Source: Rubripirellula sp. | Lineage (GTDB): Bacteria; Planctomycetota; Planctomycetia; Pirellulales; Pirellulaceae | NCBI GenBank assembly: GCA_012270385.1 | Contig: JAAXIK010000222.1 | Span: 1-45,865 of the forward strand | Direction: 5' to 3' | DNA: 45,865 nt | Part shown: one piece after another, positions 8,011 through 16,615 of the stretch | Numbering within the stretch: position 1 is the stretch's first letter | Layout of the letters: the number at the start of each line of letters is the position of its first letter | Position numbers and translations under genes: made by a program | The notes under the pieces: generated by a model | What the model was told of the DNA's origin: nothing | Databases searched by the model: none | Seen by the model: only the letters and a program-made list of their open reading frames with translations

Positions 8011-11000
8011 TTACTCAACACCGTCGAATCCCGGTGGCGGTATTAAACCGCCGCCCAATCGTCCAATTCTTGGAGAGGGCCAGAAGCGAGGCTCAACAGA
8101 AAAGCCTATGCCGACATTATCTCGTCCCTCGTCAACATTCACTCCCAGTCTCAGCAATAAGGATTCACCAATGCGAGTCACTGCAATCGTCTGCCCTATG
8201 TTGCCCGTCTCTTCAAAATCGTAAGCCGTATTCGCTGATGCAATCCACTTTTCGTTTAGACGGTAATCTAAATTAGCTCGTAGAACTGTACTGTTGATTG
8301 GGCCGCGTAAAGAAAGTAATCCGACGTAGAGCTCGCCCAGACCGGGGCGACTTGTTCGAACTCCAGCACTTAACGACCGAAGACCTGTGGAAAAAAAGTC
8401 AAAGTAGCCGTCACTGATAACGTCAAAGCGATCCCCGACATGATACAGCAAGCTGTAGGTTGTGGGCCCGATCGATTCGGAAAAGTTATCCCGATCCGAT
8501 TTCGGGAAAAGTGAAGTATCGATATCCAATTGCAAGAGATCAACAATTCTCTCTTTTCCTGGCAGACCGCGCTTCGTCTGCCATCGCTGATGGAGGCCAA
8601 ATCGAAACCGCTGTAAATCATCAGCAATCACATCGCTAGGACTTGCTACCAACCATTGAAAGCCCTGCCGTAGAGCGTGATAGCGGGGATCGAATCTGGG
8701 GTCTAATGCGCCTCCAAAATTTGTAGTGATGTAACGACTCCGAAACTGCTCCTGTGAATTGTCGTCAAGAGGATCATACAGGGGTAGATCCTCAAGATTC
8801 AGATTGCTATCCGCGTACTGATAGCCTGCGATCCATTCCATTTTATGAGCCAATCCCCTTACATTAAGCAAGGCGCTTTGGATCGACGGATCAACCTTCC
8901 AAGCCGAAAGACTTGCGCTGACACCCGCTTGTCCGAGTAGTCTCGTCACAGGTTCGCCCAGGGAGTCCTGACCATAGTGTGCCGCTTCTCCAGAAAGCGA
9001 TGGCAGAATACGAATAGGACCGGCCTGAAAAGGTAGTGAAATCTCTTGGCGAGTTGATGCAACAATCCCATCGGCAGTGATTTCACCCGGAACTGGTGAA
9101 TACAAAGCAGACTCAGCCGGGTTCTTAGGGTTGTCTGCTCGATTTAAACGCTGATAGCCCACTTTACTGTGGCTGGAAAGCGTTAACCTATCCCCAAGCA
9201 ACGAACCTCCCAACAAGTAATGATCAAGCTGAGGTAATTTTTCTGTCACTGTGTAAAAATCATTCAGCCTACCGCCCACTGTCAGATCGAGAAGATGACT
9301 ATGGTGATAACGCCTTAGATGAACCTCTGAGCGATGGTCAGTATCCTGATCCCATTCAGACTCTAAATATTGCTCGAGAAAATTACGATCACTTATCCAT
9401 CCCAATTCAGCAGTTAACTCACCGGTGCTTCCTATTGACTGCTGATGCCTCAAGAGCACTCTTCCGCGATTCCGAGTCTCAGGGATTAGGTCTCTCCTGA
9501 GATTCCCCAAAGTGTCTAGGCCGCCATCCCGAATGAACCAAGCATCTAATAATCCGTTGGCCTGATTTTCGCTGCCCAAGAAGCCTGAGACTTGGTAATC
9601 CAGGTTCGTACCAAACGCGAAGCCTCGATCAGTGAAATAGTCAAGTGACAGATCCCAGTCCAAACCTTTACCGGCACTCTGAATACCCAGTAGCTGCAAA
9701 AGATCTAGATCGAGTAAATACTGTGTGCCGAAAACACTGTCGCTACTGATGCCAACACTGGAAACATAAGAAGTGGGACGCTCTAAACTCGTAGAAAATT
9801 TCGGCCAATAGAGCACTGGAACGCCGCTAAGGTAAACGAAGTTGTTACGACTATCGACAAAGGGTTCCCGACGCTTGCCAACTAAACCTGTGCTTGGGTC
9901 GACTTCGTCCTGCTCTTTTTCTCGAAGTGTCAACTGCTCGCTTTGCAACCAATAACGAGGCACTCCCATTCGGCTGCTTGTGATTGCTGCATCAAAGGCG
10001 ATAAAGTTGCCTTTGGCTACCTGTTGTAGCACATCAGCCTTTAACCGAATCAAACCCTTATAATTCGGCACGGTGGTAATTGCTTCCGCATCGAGAACCA
10101 AACCCCGCTCCATCGCGACATTGTAATACATCGAGTCTGCATAAATAATTCGCTCACCTTGGCGAAAAACAATATCCCCCTCCAGATAAAGTTCTCCTTG
10201 CGCCTGTGAAAGGTCGTCAGCCCCATTGAATAGATTCGATACCAGCGGTAACCATCCAACAACTCTGTCCGCTGAGATAGAGATGGTACCTAGCTCCATC
10301 TTATCTCCGGTTGGTAATTGAGCTGTCACATCCCTCACCAAAACAGTCATACCGCCACGTGCAACAATCACCGTTTCACTTAGCTCGGGACGATTTATGG
10401 TTTCGACTTGCGGTGGAGAAGATTCACCACGAGGTACGATTTCAACAGATCTTGTCCCACCACCCACAAGAAACTGCAGACCACCACCAGCACTCTCTGT
10501 TTTGGATTTTTCAGGAGGCAGAACACGCTGCTTCTCCTCCTGAAACTGCACGGGGCTAACTAAGGCGTCATTTACGACATTACTCGGCGCCATGTCATCC
10601 AGTAGCTGAATCAAATCATTGGCAGTATTTGGCTTCGCTACGTAGTTAGGCGCGCTGACGAGTGGATCCTGTTCGGTAGTGCAAACAATATATTCGGCCT
10701 CCTCAATATTCTGATTCCAGGCCCTCTTCGACTCCCAGAGCAGCATTCGCGACCTAATCTCGTCCGAAGACCTGTCAACGAACAGTAATACTGCCTCGGC
10801 TGTTCGTTTGTGGTCATCAATGGATACAACACAATCTCCAGTCAAAAAGGAGACATCTACTTCACCCTCTTTCCATCGAGAAACGCTTACCCCGTGAACT
10901 TGCAGAGATGCACCAGAAATCACTGCCGCGTGAAGCCGATCGGAAGTTTGAAAACCGAGCGTCGAGGTAAACAGGAGAACGGAAAGCGCAGCGACGACGA

Positions 11001-11151
11001 TCTCGCGACAACATTCCATCACGCTGCGAGATCGAAAGGATTGATCGACGGTGGCTTCCTTGCCAACCAAAGCGGTTCCCAACATAAGAGGAAATTCGAT
11101 TGCCTCAGAGTTCTGACTATCGGTGGGAGTGTACGAAGAGGTTTTGTTCAC
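8011..11151 (-). CDS. LptD/OstA-like outer-membrane protein
   Basis: The product (up to 1046 residues) resembles LptD, the outer-membrane barrel that inserts lipopolysaccharide. A hydrophobic signal-like segment (REIVVAALSVLLFTSTLGF) lies at about residues 49-67. An OstA-type beta-jellyroll follows around residues 280-375, with ISADRVVGWLP, GDIVFRQGERIIYADSMYYN and GLIRLKADVL. The C-terminal two thirds is a barrel-like region rich in alternating aromatic and polar strands. It is longer than the approximately 780-residue E. coli protein. The start is uncertain: the GTG at 11151 gives the longest frame, while the ATG at 11019 would place the signal peptide right at the N-terminus. No LptE or cysteine-rich pattern was recognised. 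The gene stands alone, convergent with cutA and divergent from the DUF885 gene. Confidence 0.78.
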   Translation of the reverse strand: MNKTSSYTPTDSQNSEAIEFPLMLGTALVGKEATVDQSFRSRSVMECCREIVVAALSVLLFTSTLGFQTSDRLHAAVISGASLQVHGVSVSRWKEGEVDVSFLTGDCVVSIDDHKRTAEAVLLFVDRSSDEIRSRMLLWESKRAWNQNIEEAEYIVCTTEQDPLVSAPNYVAKPNTANDLIQLLDDMAPSNVVNDALVSPVQFQEEKQRVLPPEKSKTESAGGGLQFLVGGGTRSVEIVPRGESSPPQVETINRPELSETVIVARGGMTVLVRDVTAQLPTGDKMELGTISISADRVVGWLPLVSNLFNGADDLSQAQGELYLEGDIVFRQGERIIYADSMYYNVAMERGLVLDAEAITTVPNYKGLIRLKADVLQQVAKGNFIAFDAAITSSRMGVPRYWLQSEQLTLREKEQDEVDPSTGLVGKRREPFVDSRNNFVYLSGVPVLYWPKFSTSLERPTSYVSSVGISSDSVFGTQYLLDLDLLQLLGIQSAGKGLDWDLSLDYFTDRGFAFGTNLDYQVSGFLGSENQANGLLDAWFIRDGGLDTLGNLRRDLIPETRNRGRVLLRHQQSIGSTGELTAELGWISDRNFLEQYLESEWDQDTDHRSEVHLRRYHHSHLLDLTVGGRLNDFYTVTEKLPQLDHYLLGGSLLGDRLTLSSHSKVGYQRLNRADNPKNPAESALYSPVPGEITADGIVASTRQEISLPFQAGPIRILPSLSGEAAHYGQDSLGEPVTRLLGQAGVSASLSAWKVDPSIQSALLNVRGLAHKMEWIAGYQYADSNLNLEDLPLYDPLDDNSQEQFRSRYITTNFGGALDPRFDPRYHALRQGFQWLVASPSDVIADDLQRFRFGLHQRWQTKRGLPGKERIVDLLQLDIDTSLFPKSDRDNFSESIGPTTYSLLYHVGDRFDVISDGYFDFFSTGLRSLSAGVRTSRPGLGELYVGLLSLRGPINSTVLRANLDYRLNEKWIASANTAYDFEETGNIGQTIAVTRIGESLLLRLGVNVDEGRDNVGIGFSVEPRFWPSPRIGRLGGGLIPPPGFDGVE

Positions 11152-11347
11152 TCACAAGCGAGAATGATCGGAACACCTTTAATTTTTTATTGGAATTGGG
11201 ACTTTTTTTTGGTGATCACAACCACTTTTCAACGTGAAACTCCAAAATTCGCGTGAAACATCGTCTTTTCCGTGATTGGGGAAACCATGGATAGCTATGG
11301 AAAAAACGAATTGCCCCGCATAATGACTCCCATGAGGACATGAGCGA

Positions 11348-13243
11348 GTGACTAATCCCTTCCCGATACCGACTACCTTTTCAGTGCTACGAAACATGAG
11401 CTTATTCAATAGGTTTACCGATACGGCAGCGAGCAATTCTCCATCTCCAACTTCGGTAATCCTTCGGAGCGCGTTTGCTCTCTTTATGTTGCTGGATCTA
11501 TCTAGTAATGGATTCTCAGCTGAGACTCCATCAGAGCCCCCCAGCGCAGCACTCTTCAGGAAACTACTCGATGAAATTTGGGAGCACGAGATTATCGAAT
11601 CCCCAATGCTTGCCACTAACATTGGGGATGCTCGTGGACAGGAACAGCTCGCGGACGACAGTATGGCTGCCATCCAGCGTAGAGCAGTAAACCGAGCTAG
11701 TTTTTTGAAAGAGTTATTGAAGTTCGACCCAAAAGAACTTCCTGGCTTATTGAGCATTGATCACGAACTGACTCGCTTGCGATTGAAATCTCAACTCGAT
11801 CACCACAAGTATCAAACTCATTTGATGCCGATTAATAATCGCCAAGGATTCCATATTAGCTTTCCCGAATTACCTCGAGAAATGAATCCTGATTCTGTGG
11901 CAGATTTAGAGAATTATATCTCACGCCTCTTAGAATTTACTCGCTATACCGATCAACAGATCACTCTCATGCGATTGGGTGTGAAGGCAGGATTAACTCA
12001 ACCCGCGATCATCATGAGAAATTCAGCCAGTCAGGCAGAGGCCCAGGTGATCGACGATCCGAAGGAGTCCGAGTTCTATATTCTTGCTCGAGAGTCGGCG
12101 AAGGGCTCCGTGTCTCCTCAACAATGGAATCGATTATCAGAGTCCTTGCTGCAGGCGATAAAAACAAGTGTGATACCGTCGTATAAAAAATTTGCTGCAT
12201 TCCTGAAAGAAGAATACCTGCCCGCCTGCCGAGGTACAGTAAGTATCTCTGCGATCGCCAGCGGCAGGGAGTTTTATCGGAACCAAATCGAACACTTCAC
12301 CACACTGCCACTCTCGCCCGAAGAGTTACACCAAACAGGTATCTCCGAAAATGCGCGTATTCGAAATGCAATGATCGCCATCATCGAGAGGGTAGGCTTT
12401 AAAGGGGATCTTCCCGCATTCTTGCAATTCCTTCGAACCGATCCACAGTTCTACCCAAAAACGCCGGAAGAACTTCTGAAAGAGGCTGCTTATATTCTTA
12501 AAAAAGCTGACGGCCGGCTCCCAGAATTATTCGGGCACCTGCCTAGAATACCGTATGGCTTAAGGGTCATTCCGGACTACGTAGCTCCACAAACCACATC
12601 TGCCTACTACTGGCCACCCGCAACGGACGGTTCACGTGGCGGCTTTTATTATCTGAACACATACAACCTGGCCTCTCGCCCCCTTTATCAACTCGAAGCA
12701 TTATCTCTACACGAAGCTGTCCCGGGTCACCACCTTCAATTAGCTATCCAAGCTGAACTCAAGAATCTGCATCCAATGAGTAGACAGAGCAGTCTCGATG
12801 CGTTCATCGAAGGCTGGGCACTCTACAGCGAGCGTCTAGGAAAGGAGATTGGCTTTTACGAGGATCCGTACCAAGAATTTGGTCGCCTAAGCATGGAAGC
12901 TTGGAGAGCAAGCCGACTTGTGGTGGACACCGGCATCCATTGGTTTGGTTGGTCTCGTGAGCGCGCGATCCGTTATATGACTGAAAATACTGCTTTAAGC
13001 GAACACAACATTGTTGCGGAAGTGGATCGTTATATCGGATGGCCTGGCCAGGCTCTGAGCTATAAGACCGGCGAGCTTGCAATTCGCCGCATCCGTGCTA
13101 AATCGGAACGAATACTACAAGAGAACTTCGATATTCGCGAATTTCATGATCGTGTTTTGGAAGCAGGATCCATTCCCCTTCCCCTTCTTGAGGCACGTAT
13201 CGATGAATGGATTCACGAGAAGCAGCAATCCTTCTCAGATTGA
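11348..13243 (+). CDS. DUF885 family metallopeptidase-like exported protein
   Basis: The 631-residue product belongs to the DUF885 family, which contains predicted zinc-dependent carboxypeptidase-like enzymes. The metal site is visible as HEAVPGHHLQ at residues 455-464 (an HE plus HH pattern) and the downstream EGWALYSERLG segment with Glu488, a likely further ligand. A hydrophobic segment (SVILRSAFALFMLLDLSSNGFSA) near residues 37-58 looks like a signal peptide, so the enzyme is probably exported. The GTG at 11348 has GAGGA at 11334-11338, nine bases upstream; an ATG at 11396 would give a shorter n-region and is a fair alternative. It is monocistronic, divergent from the lptD-like gene and convergent with the GcvH-like gene. 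Substrate is unknown. Confidence 0.85.
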   Translation: MTNPFPIPTTFSVLRNMSLFNRFTDTAASNSPSPTSVILRSAFALFMLLDLSSNGFSAETPSEPPSAALFRKLLDEIWEHEIIESPMLATNIGDARGQEQLADDSMAAIQRRAVNRASFLKELLKFDPKELPGLLSIDHELTRLRLKSQLDHHKYQTHLMPINNRQGFHISFPELPREMNPDSVADLENYISRLLEFTRYTDQQITLMRLGVKAGLTQPAIIMRNSASQAEAQVIDDPKESEFYILARESAKGSVSPQQWNRLSESLLQAIKTSVIPSYKKFAAFLKEEYLPACRGTVSISAIASGREFYRNQIEHFTTLPLSPEELHQTGISENARIRNAMIAIIERVGFKGDLPAFLQFLRTDPQFYPKTPEELLKEAAYILKKADGRLPELFGHLPRIPYGLRVIPDYVAPQTTSAYYWPPATDGSRGGFYYLNTYNLASRPLYQLEALSLHEAVPGHHLQLAIQAELKNLHPMSRQSSLDAFIEGWALYSERLGKEIGFYEDPYQEFGRLSMEAWRASRLVVDTGIHWFGWSRERAIRYMTENTALSEHNIVAEVDRYIGWPGQALSYKTGELAIRRIRAKSERILQENFDIREFHDRVLEAGSIPLPLLEARIDEWIHEKQQSFSD

Positions 13244-13301
13244 TCCACAAACATTTTCCACGACAGTGTGTCCAAAACACCGATCCTACCTGTGGGATCA
13301 A
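13240..13301. terminator. Possible weak bidirectional stem between convergent genes
   Basis: TTGATCCACA (13240-13249) and TGTGGGATCAA (13291-13301) pair over about ten bases with one bulge, separated by about 41 bases. The arms overlap the stops of the DUF885 and GcvH-like genes. The long loop and lack of a T-tract make a terminator role uncertain. Confidence 0.25.
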
Positions 13302-13798
13302 TGATTTGCCTGTCCCTTAATCGTCTTTTGGGCCACGTCCCATGCTTTGACCAAATGAGATGCATACTCTCCGGGTTGGAGCAGTTGTGAATCCTCTGAG
13401 ATATTCATGGAAAACATCCATCCCTCCTCGTACGGATTTGCATTAATCAAAGAAGGGTCATCCAAGAGTGCTTCATTGAATGTGATCAACTCTCCGGAAC
13501 ATGGCGCGAATAAATCACTCTCAGCCTTCTTACTTTCAATGGATCCCAAATGCTGGCGACTTTTCAGATTAGCTGGTGGATCGATTACCCAATCAAGAAA
13601 ATAGATGTCTTGAAGTAAACGAACTGCGTAGGCAGTCAACCCGAATAGCCAGACTCCCCTTCCCTTCTCTGCTGCCCACATATGATTGGACACATAAAAG
13701 CGATCACCGGGGAATTTCGCCTGAAACTCACCCATCATAAAGCTGAACGACCCATCCGCTTCGATCGTTGACGCTTCTGTTTTAGACTGCTCGCTCAC
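13298..13798 (-). CDS. GcvH-like lipoyl-carrier protein
   Basis: The 166-residue product resembles glycine cleavage H protein. The lipoylation region is residues 86-100 (SIESKKAESDLFAPC), matching the ESxKAxSD pattern of GcvH, so Lys91 is the predicted lipoyl lysine. SGELITFNEALLDDPSLIN and YEEGWMFSMNI that follow are also GcvH-like. It differs in an N-terminal extension of roughly 30 residues and in a divergent middle (LFGLTAYAVRLLQDIYFLDW). Its GTG start overlaps the stop of the upstream radical SAM gene by four bases (GTGA, 13795-13798), so the two are translationally coupled. No gcvT or gcvP gene is nearby. A role as carrier for a dedicated reaction, rather than glycine cleavage, is inferred. 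Confidence 0.8.
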   Translation of the reverse strand: MSEQSKTEASTIEADGSFSFMMGEFQAKFPGDRFYVSNHMWAAEKGRGVWLFGLTAYAVRLLQDIYFLDWVIDPPANLKSRQHLGSIESKKAESDLFAPCSGELITFNEALLDDPSLINANPYEEGWMFSMNISEDSQLLQPGEYASHLVKAWDVAQKTIKGQANH

Positions 13799-15117
13799 GT
13801 GTACCGGACCCCGCGAAATTGAGGCTCAAAGAACGCGTTGAGTAATCCATCGACTCGAAGCAGTCCCTGCTGCGTTAGCTCAATCGAATTACCCTGCACC
13901 ACGGCATCACCATCCTCCTTTAGGGCAGCCCACTGCTCGCTGAAAACTTCGGTGATATCAACATCGAATTTCTCTTTGAAGTAAGAAACATCTAAGTACC
14001 CTCTCTTCAAAAGCAAAATCAGTTCACGGATCAACCTTTGATGGGTTGTAGGCACGAAGCCTCTGCCCAGAGGCAACTTTTCATTACTTTCGATTTCCTG
14101 ATAGTACCGTTCAAGGTCTGCAAGATTCTGATAGTGCACGCCATTGGCGTGCCCAAAACTCGCAACTCCAGTAGCCAACAGATCCGCACCCATCCAGAGA
14201 TTATCTCGATAGCTAAAATTAACTTTGCTCGGATCTTTCACTACCGTATATGCGCTGCTGACGCTGTACCCCGCAGATTTGAATTGATCAAAAGCATACT
14301 CAACCCATGCTCTCTTCGTCTCCCAATCGGCCACTGGATTTTCAATCTGATTACCGAGAATATCTTTGCTGAAAACCGTGTTATAGGGCAGTTCCATCTG
14401 GTAGATCGTTACACTCTCCGGCGACAATTCGAGCGTCTTGGTCACATTCTCTTTCCAATTGTCCCAAGTTTCTCCAACCATTCCTGAAATCAGATCAATA
14501 TTAACGTTGGGAAAATTAGCATTTTCAATCCACTCCCAAGCACGATGAACTTCCTTCGAGAGATGAGCACGACCATTGAGTTCGAGTAGTGAATCTGAAA
14601 AATTCTCTACACCCAAGCTGAGTCGAGTAACACCCATTTCGTTTTTCAGGGTTTTTACCTTCGTCTCACTCAGAGTTCCCGGCTCACATTCAAAGGTGAC
14701 TTCCTCTGCTCCATCCCACGTGATGTGTTCACGCAATCGATCGGCCAATTTGGTCAGTTGTTTTGGCGAAAGAAAGCTGGGAGTTCCCCCTCCAAAGTAG
14801 ACAAAACGGAAAGGGCGTTCGCTCATAACCGGTAATTGGCTCACAAGCGAAATCTCGTTACATAACGCATCAACATAGCGTTGAACTTCAGCCGCTTTCA
14901 CATCCGTAAAGACTTTGAAGTAGCAAAACTTACAGCGTTTACGGCAGAAAGGAATATGAAGATACAGCCCAAGTGGGGTCTGCTCGGTGGAAGCAGAGCC
15001 TAAAGCCTTTTCGACCTCCGGCAGTTTCTCGTTAGTCCACTGACTGTAGGGTGGATAGTTAGAAATAAAATAACTACCCACATCCGTTTTTTCTTTCTTA
15101 CCTTCGGTGGAGGTCAT
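13795..15117 (-). CDS. HemW/HemN-like radical SAM protein
   Basis: The 440-residue product is a radical SAM enzyme of the coproporphyrinogen oxidase-like (HemN/HemW) group. The [4Fe-4S] cluster motif CxxxCxxC is at Cys58, Cys62 and Cys65 (PFCRKRCKFCYF), and the SAM-binding GGGTPS is at residues 109-114. LSLGVENFSDSLLELNGR and NVNIDLISGMVGET are characteristic of the HemW TIM barrel, and the C-terminal region resembles the HemW C-terminal domain. HemW proteins are heme chaperones or unassigned radical enzymes, so annotation as coproporphyrinogen oxidase would be unsafe. The gene is coupled by a 4-bp overlap to a GcvH-like lipoyl carrier, which suggests the two products act together. No heme biosynthesis gene is adjacent. 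Confidence 0.82.
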   Translation of the reverse strand: MTSTEGKKEKTDVGSYFISNYPPYSQWTNEKLPEVEKALGSASTEQTPLGLYLHIPFCRKRCKFCYFKVFTDVKAAEVQRYVDALCNEISLVSQLPVMSERPFRFVYFGGGTPSFLSPKQLTKLADRLREHITWDGAEEVTFECEPGTLSETKVKTLKNEMGVTRLSLGVENFSDSLLELNGRAHLSKEVHRAWEWIENANFPNVNIDLISGMVGETWDNWKENVTKTLELSPESVTIYQMELPYNTVFSKDILGNQIENPVADWETKRAWVEYAFDQFKSAGYSVSSAYTVVKDPSKVNFSYRDNLWMGADLLATGVASFGHANGVHYQNLADLERYYQEIESNEKLPLGRGFVPTTHQRLIRELILLLKRGYLDVSYFKEKFDVDITEVFSEQWAALKEDGDAVVQGNSIELTQQGLLRVDGLLNAFFEPQFRGVRYT

Positions 15118-15208
15118 TTCAATCGATGGGGTTTACGAGTAATAAGGTCTAAACGTTATCTGTAGCTGCGTAACATCACACAGAGTGATTCAATCATTGA
15201 CAATCGCC

Positions 15209-16552
15209 TTACTGGTCAATTTCTTTTCCAGCATCTTGCAAAACGCCAAAGCACCGCATGACGCCATCATCATCACCAATGAACAATCGTCCGTTAATGA
15301 TTGCGGGTGCGGCAAGGAATGCACCACGAATTTCATAGGTCCATATCTCCGAACCCTGATTTAGCGATAACCGAATCAATCGGCCGTCCGTGGCAGCAAT
15401 CCAAACATCTTTACCCGCAATCACCGGAGAAGCATCAGCGCGGCGCTTTAAAGTGTAACTCCACTTCAATTCTCCAGTATCGCTTGAGAGTGCATCAACC
15501 TGCTTGTTCTGACTACTCACCACCACGAAATCTTCCGTGATCGCAGCACTGCTTCGATACTCTTGTAGGCGATCAATATCTTCATACGTCCAGAGTTTCT
15601 CCTGTTTTTGCCAATTGAAAGCTAAAACCAGTCCGTCCATGATCGGCAAGACTACTTTTGACCCTAATATTGCAGGAGTGCTACCTGTTGGACCTCCCAA
15701 TGGCAGGGGATCTCCAACTATCTTTCCCGTTCGAAGATCCACCTGATGTAATTGTCCGTCACAACCACCCAGGAAGGTTCGGTTGCCAGCGATCGATGGG
15801 CTACAGCGAACTTGATCTTCGGTTTGGTAGGTCCAGCGTGGGGCACCATCTTTCAAAGCAAAGCTGTAAAGCTTTCCATCCTGCGATGCGATGACCACCA
15901 TATCTTCAAAAAAAGCTGCAGAACCACTGATTTCTCCACCGGTCTCGGAGCGCCAAAGCTCCTCACCCGTCTCTGGATTGAGAGCATAGACATTACCGTC
16001 GACATCCCCAATCACCATTTTTTTGCCATTCAGGGCCGGGGCAGCTAGGAATCCCGTTTCGTAATCTCGCTTCCAGCTCAGCTCTCCGGACTCTTGATCC
16101 AAGGCATAGAGCTTGCCAAAAATATCTGCCGTAAATAGCTTCCCGTGCCCCACAACTGGGGTCGTTTCAATCGCTTCGTCGAGTTTGGTTTCCCAAAGAA
16201 CCGTGAGATCGGATGGCAACTCAATGGGTGTAAATCCTGATGACTGAGCATTCCCTCGAGGTAAATTCCACTCAGTCGATTTGTCCGTGCCCAATACAGC
16301 TTTCTCGTTGGATAAAGGCACCAAGAAAAGCAAAGCAGTGAACACCAAGCTGCCGACACACATTTTAGTGTAGCTAAACTTAGACCAGACAAGGCAGGTC
16401 ATAAAATTATTTTGCATCTTGATTTTCAGCATTTTCCCAAAATTTCGGCCTCGCAGAGGAAACAAGGCACAACCGTAGAAAAAAACCCCGCTCGGAAGCA
16501 AACACGATCTATTATAGGCTTCAGAAGCACGGTTTCCGGTAACCTGCATCAT
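15209..16552 (-). CDS. PQQ-like beta-propeller (BamB-type) exported protein
   Basis: The product contains a series of about 40-residue blades with the recurring pattern G-x-[LV]-[YF]-A-L-[DN]-x-x-[TS]-G-[ES]-x-x-W (for example GKLYALDQESGELSWKR and GNVYALNPETGEELWRS). This is the signature of PQQ-type or BamB-like beta-propellers, which are usually periplasmic scaffolds. A hydrophobic segment (CVGSLVFTALLFLVPLS) lies at residues 65-81 of the longest frame. The true start is likely one of the ATGs at 16402 or 16363, because the first 50 residues look unconserved; no strong ribosome site decides it. No lipobox cysteine is evident after the hydrophobic stretch, so a lipoprotein is not supported. 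Enzymatic PQQ use is not indicated. The gene is divergent from aroDE. Confidence 0.8.
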   Translation of the reverse strand: MMQVTGNRASEAYNRSCLLPSGVFFYGCALFPLRGRNFGKMLKIKMQNNFMTCLVWSKFSYTKMCVGSLVFTALLFLVPLSNEKAVLGTDKSTEWNLPRGNAQSSGFTPIELPSDLTVLWETKLDEAIETTPVVGHGKLFTADIFGKLYALDQESGELSWKRDYETGFLAAPALNGKKMVIGDVDGNVYALNPETGEELWRSETGGEISGSAAFFEDMVVIASQDGKLYSFALKDGAPRWTYQTEDQVRCSPSIAGNRTFLGGCDGQLHQVDLRTGKIVGDPLPLGGPTGSTPAILGSKVVLPIMDGLVLAFNWQKQEKLWTYEDIDRLQEYRSSAAITEDFVVVSSQNKQVDALSSDTGELKWSYTLKRRADASPVIAGKDVWIAATDGRLIRLSLNQGSEIWTYEIRGAFLAAPAIINGRLFIGDDDGVMRCFGVLQDAGKEIDQ

Positions 16553-16615
16553 TTTGTCAAATTCAGTTTACCATAACACCTTTCTAAACCCCTCCGACTT
16601 CACTAATCCTTATCC

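Noticed and set aside
11179-11757. Minus-strand open frame of 192 codons overlapping the start of the DUF885 gene
   Set aside because: It is antisense to a gene with clear family motifs, has Ser-rich random-looking composition and no family features.
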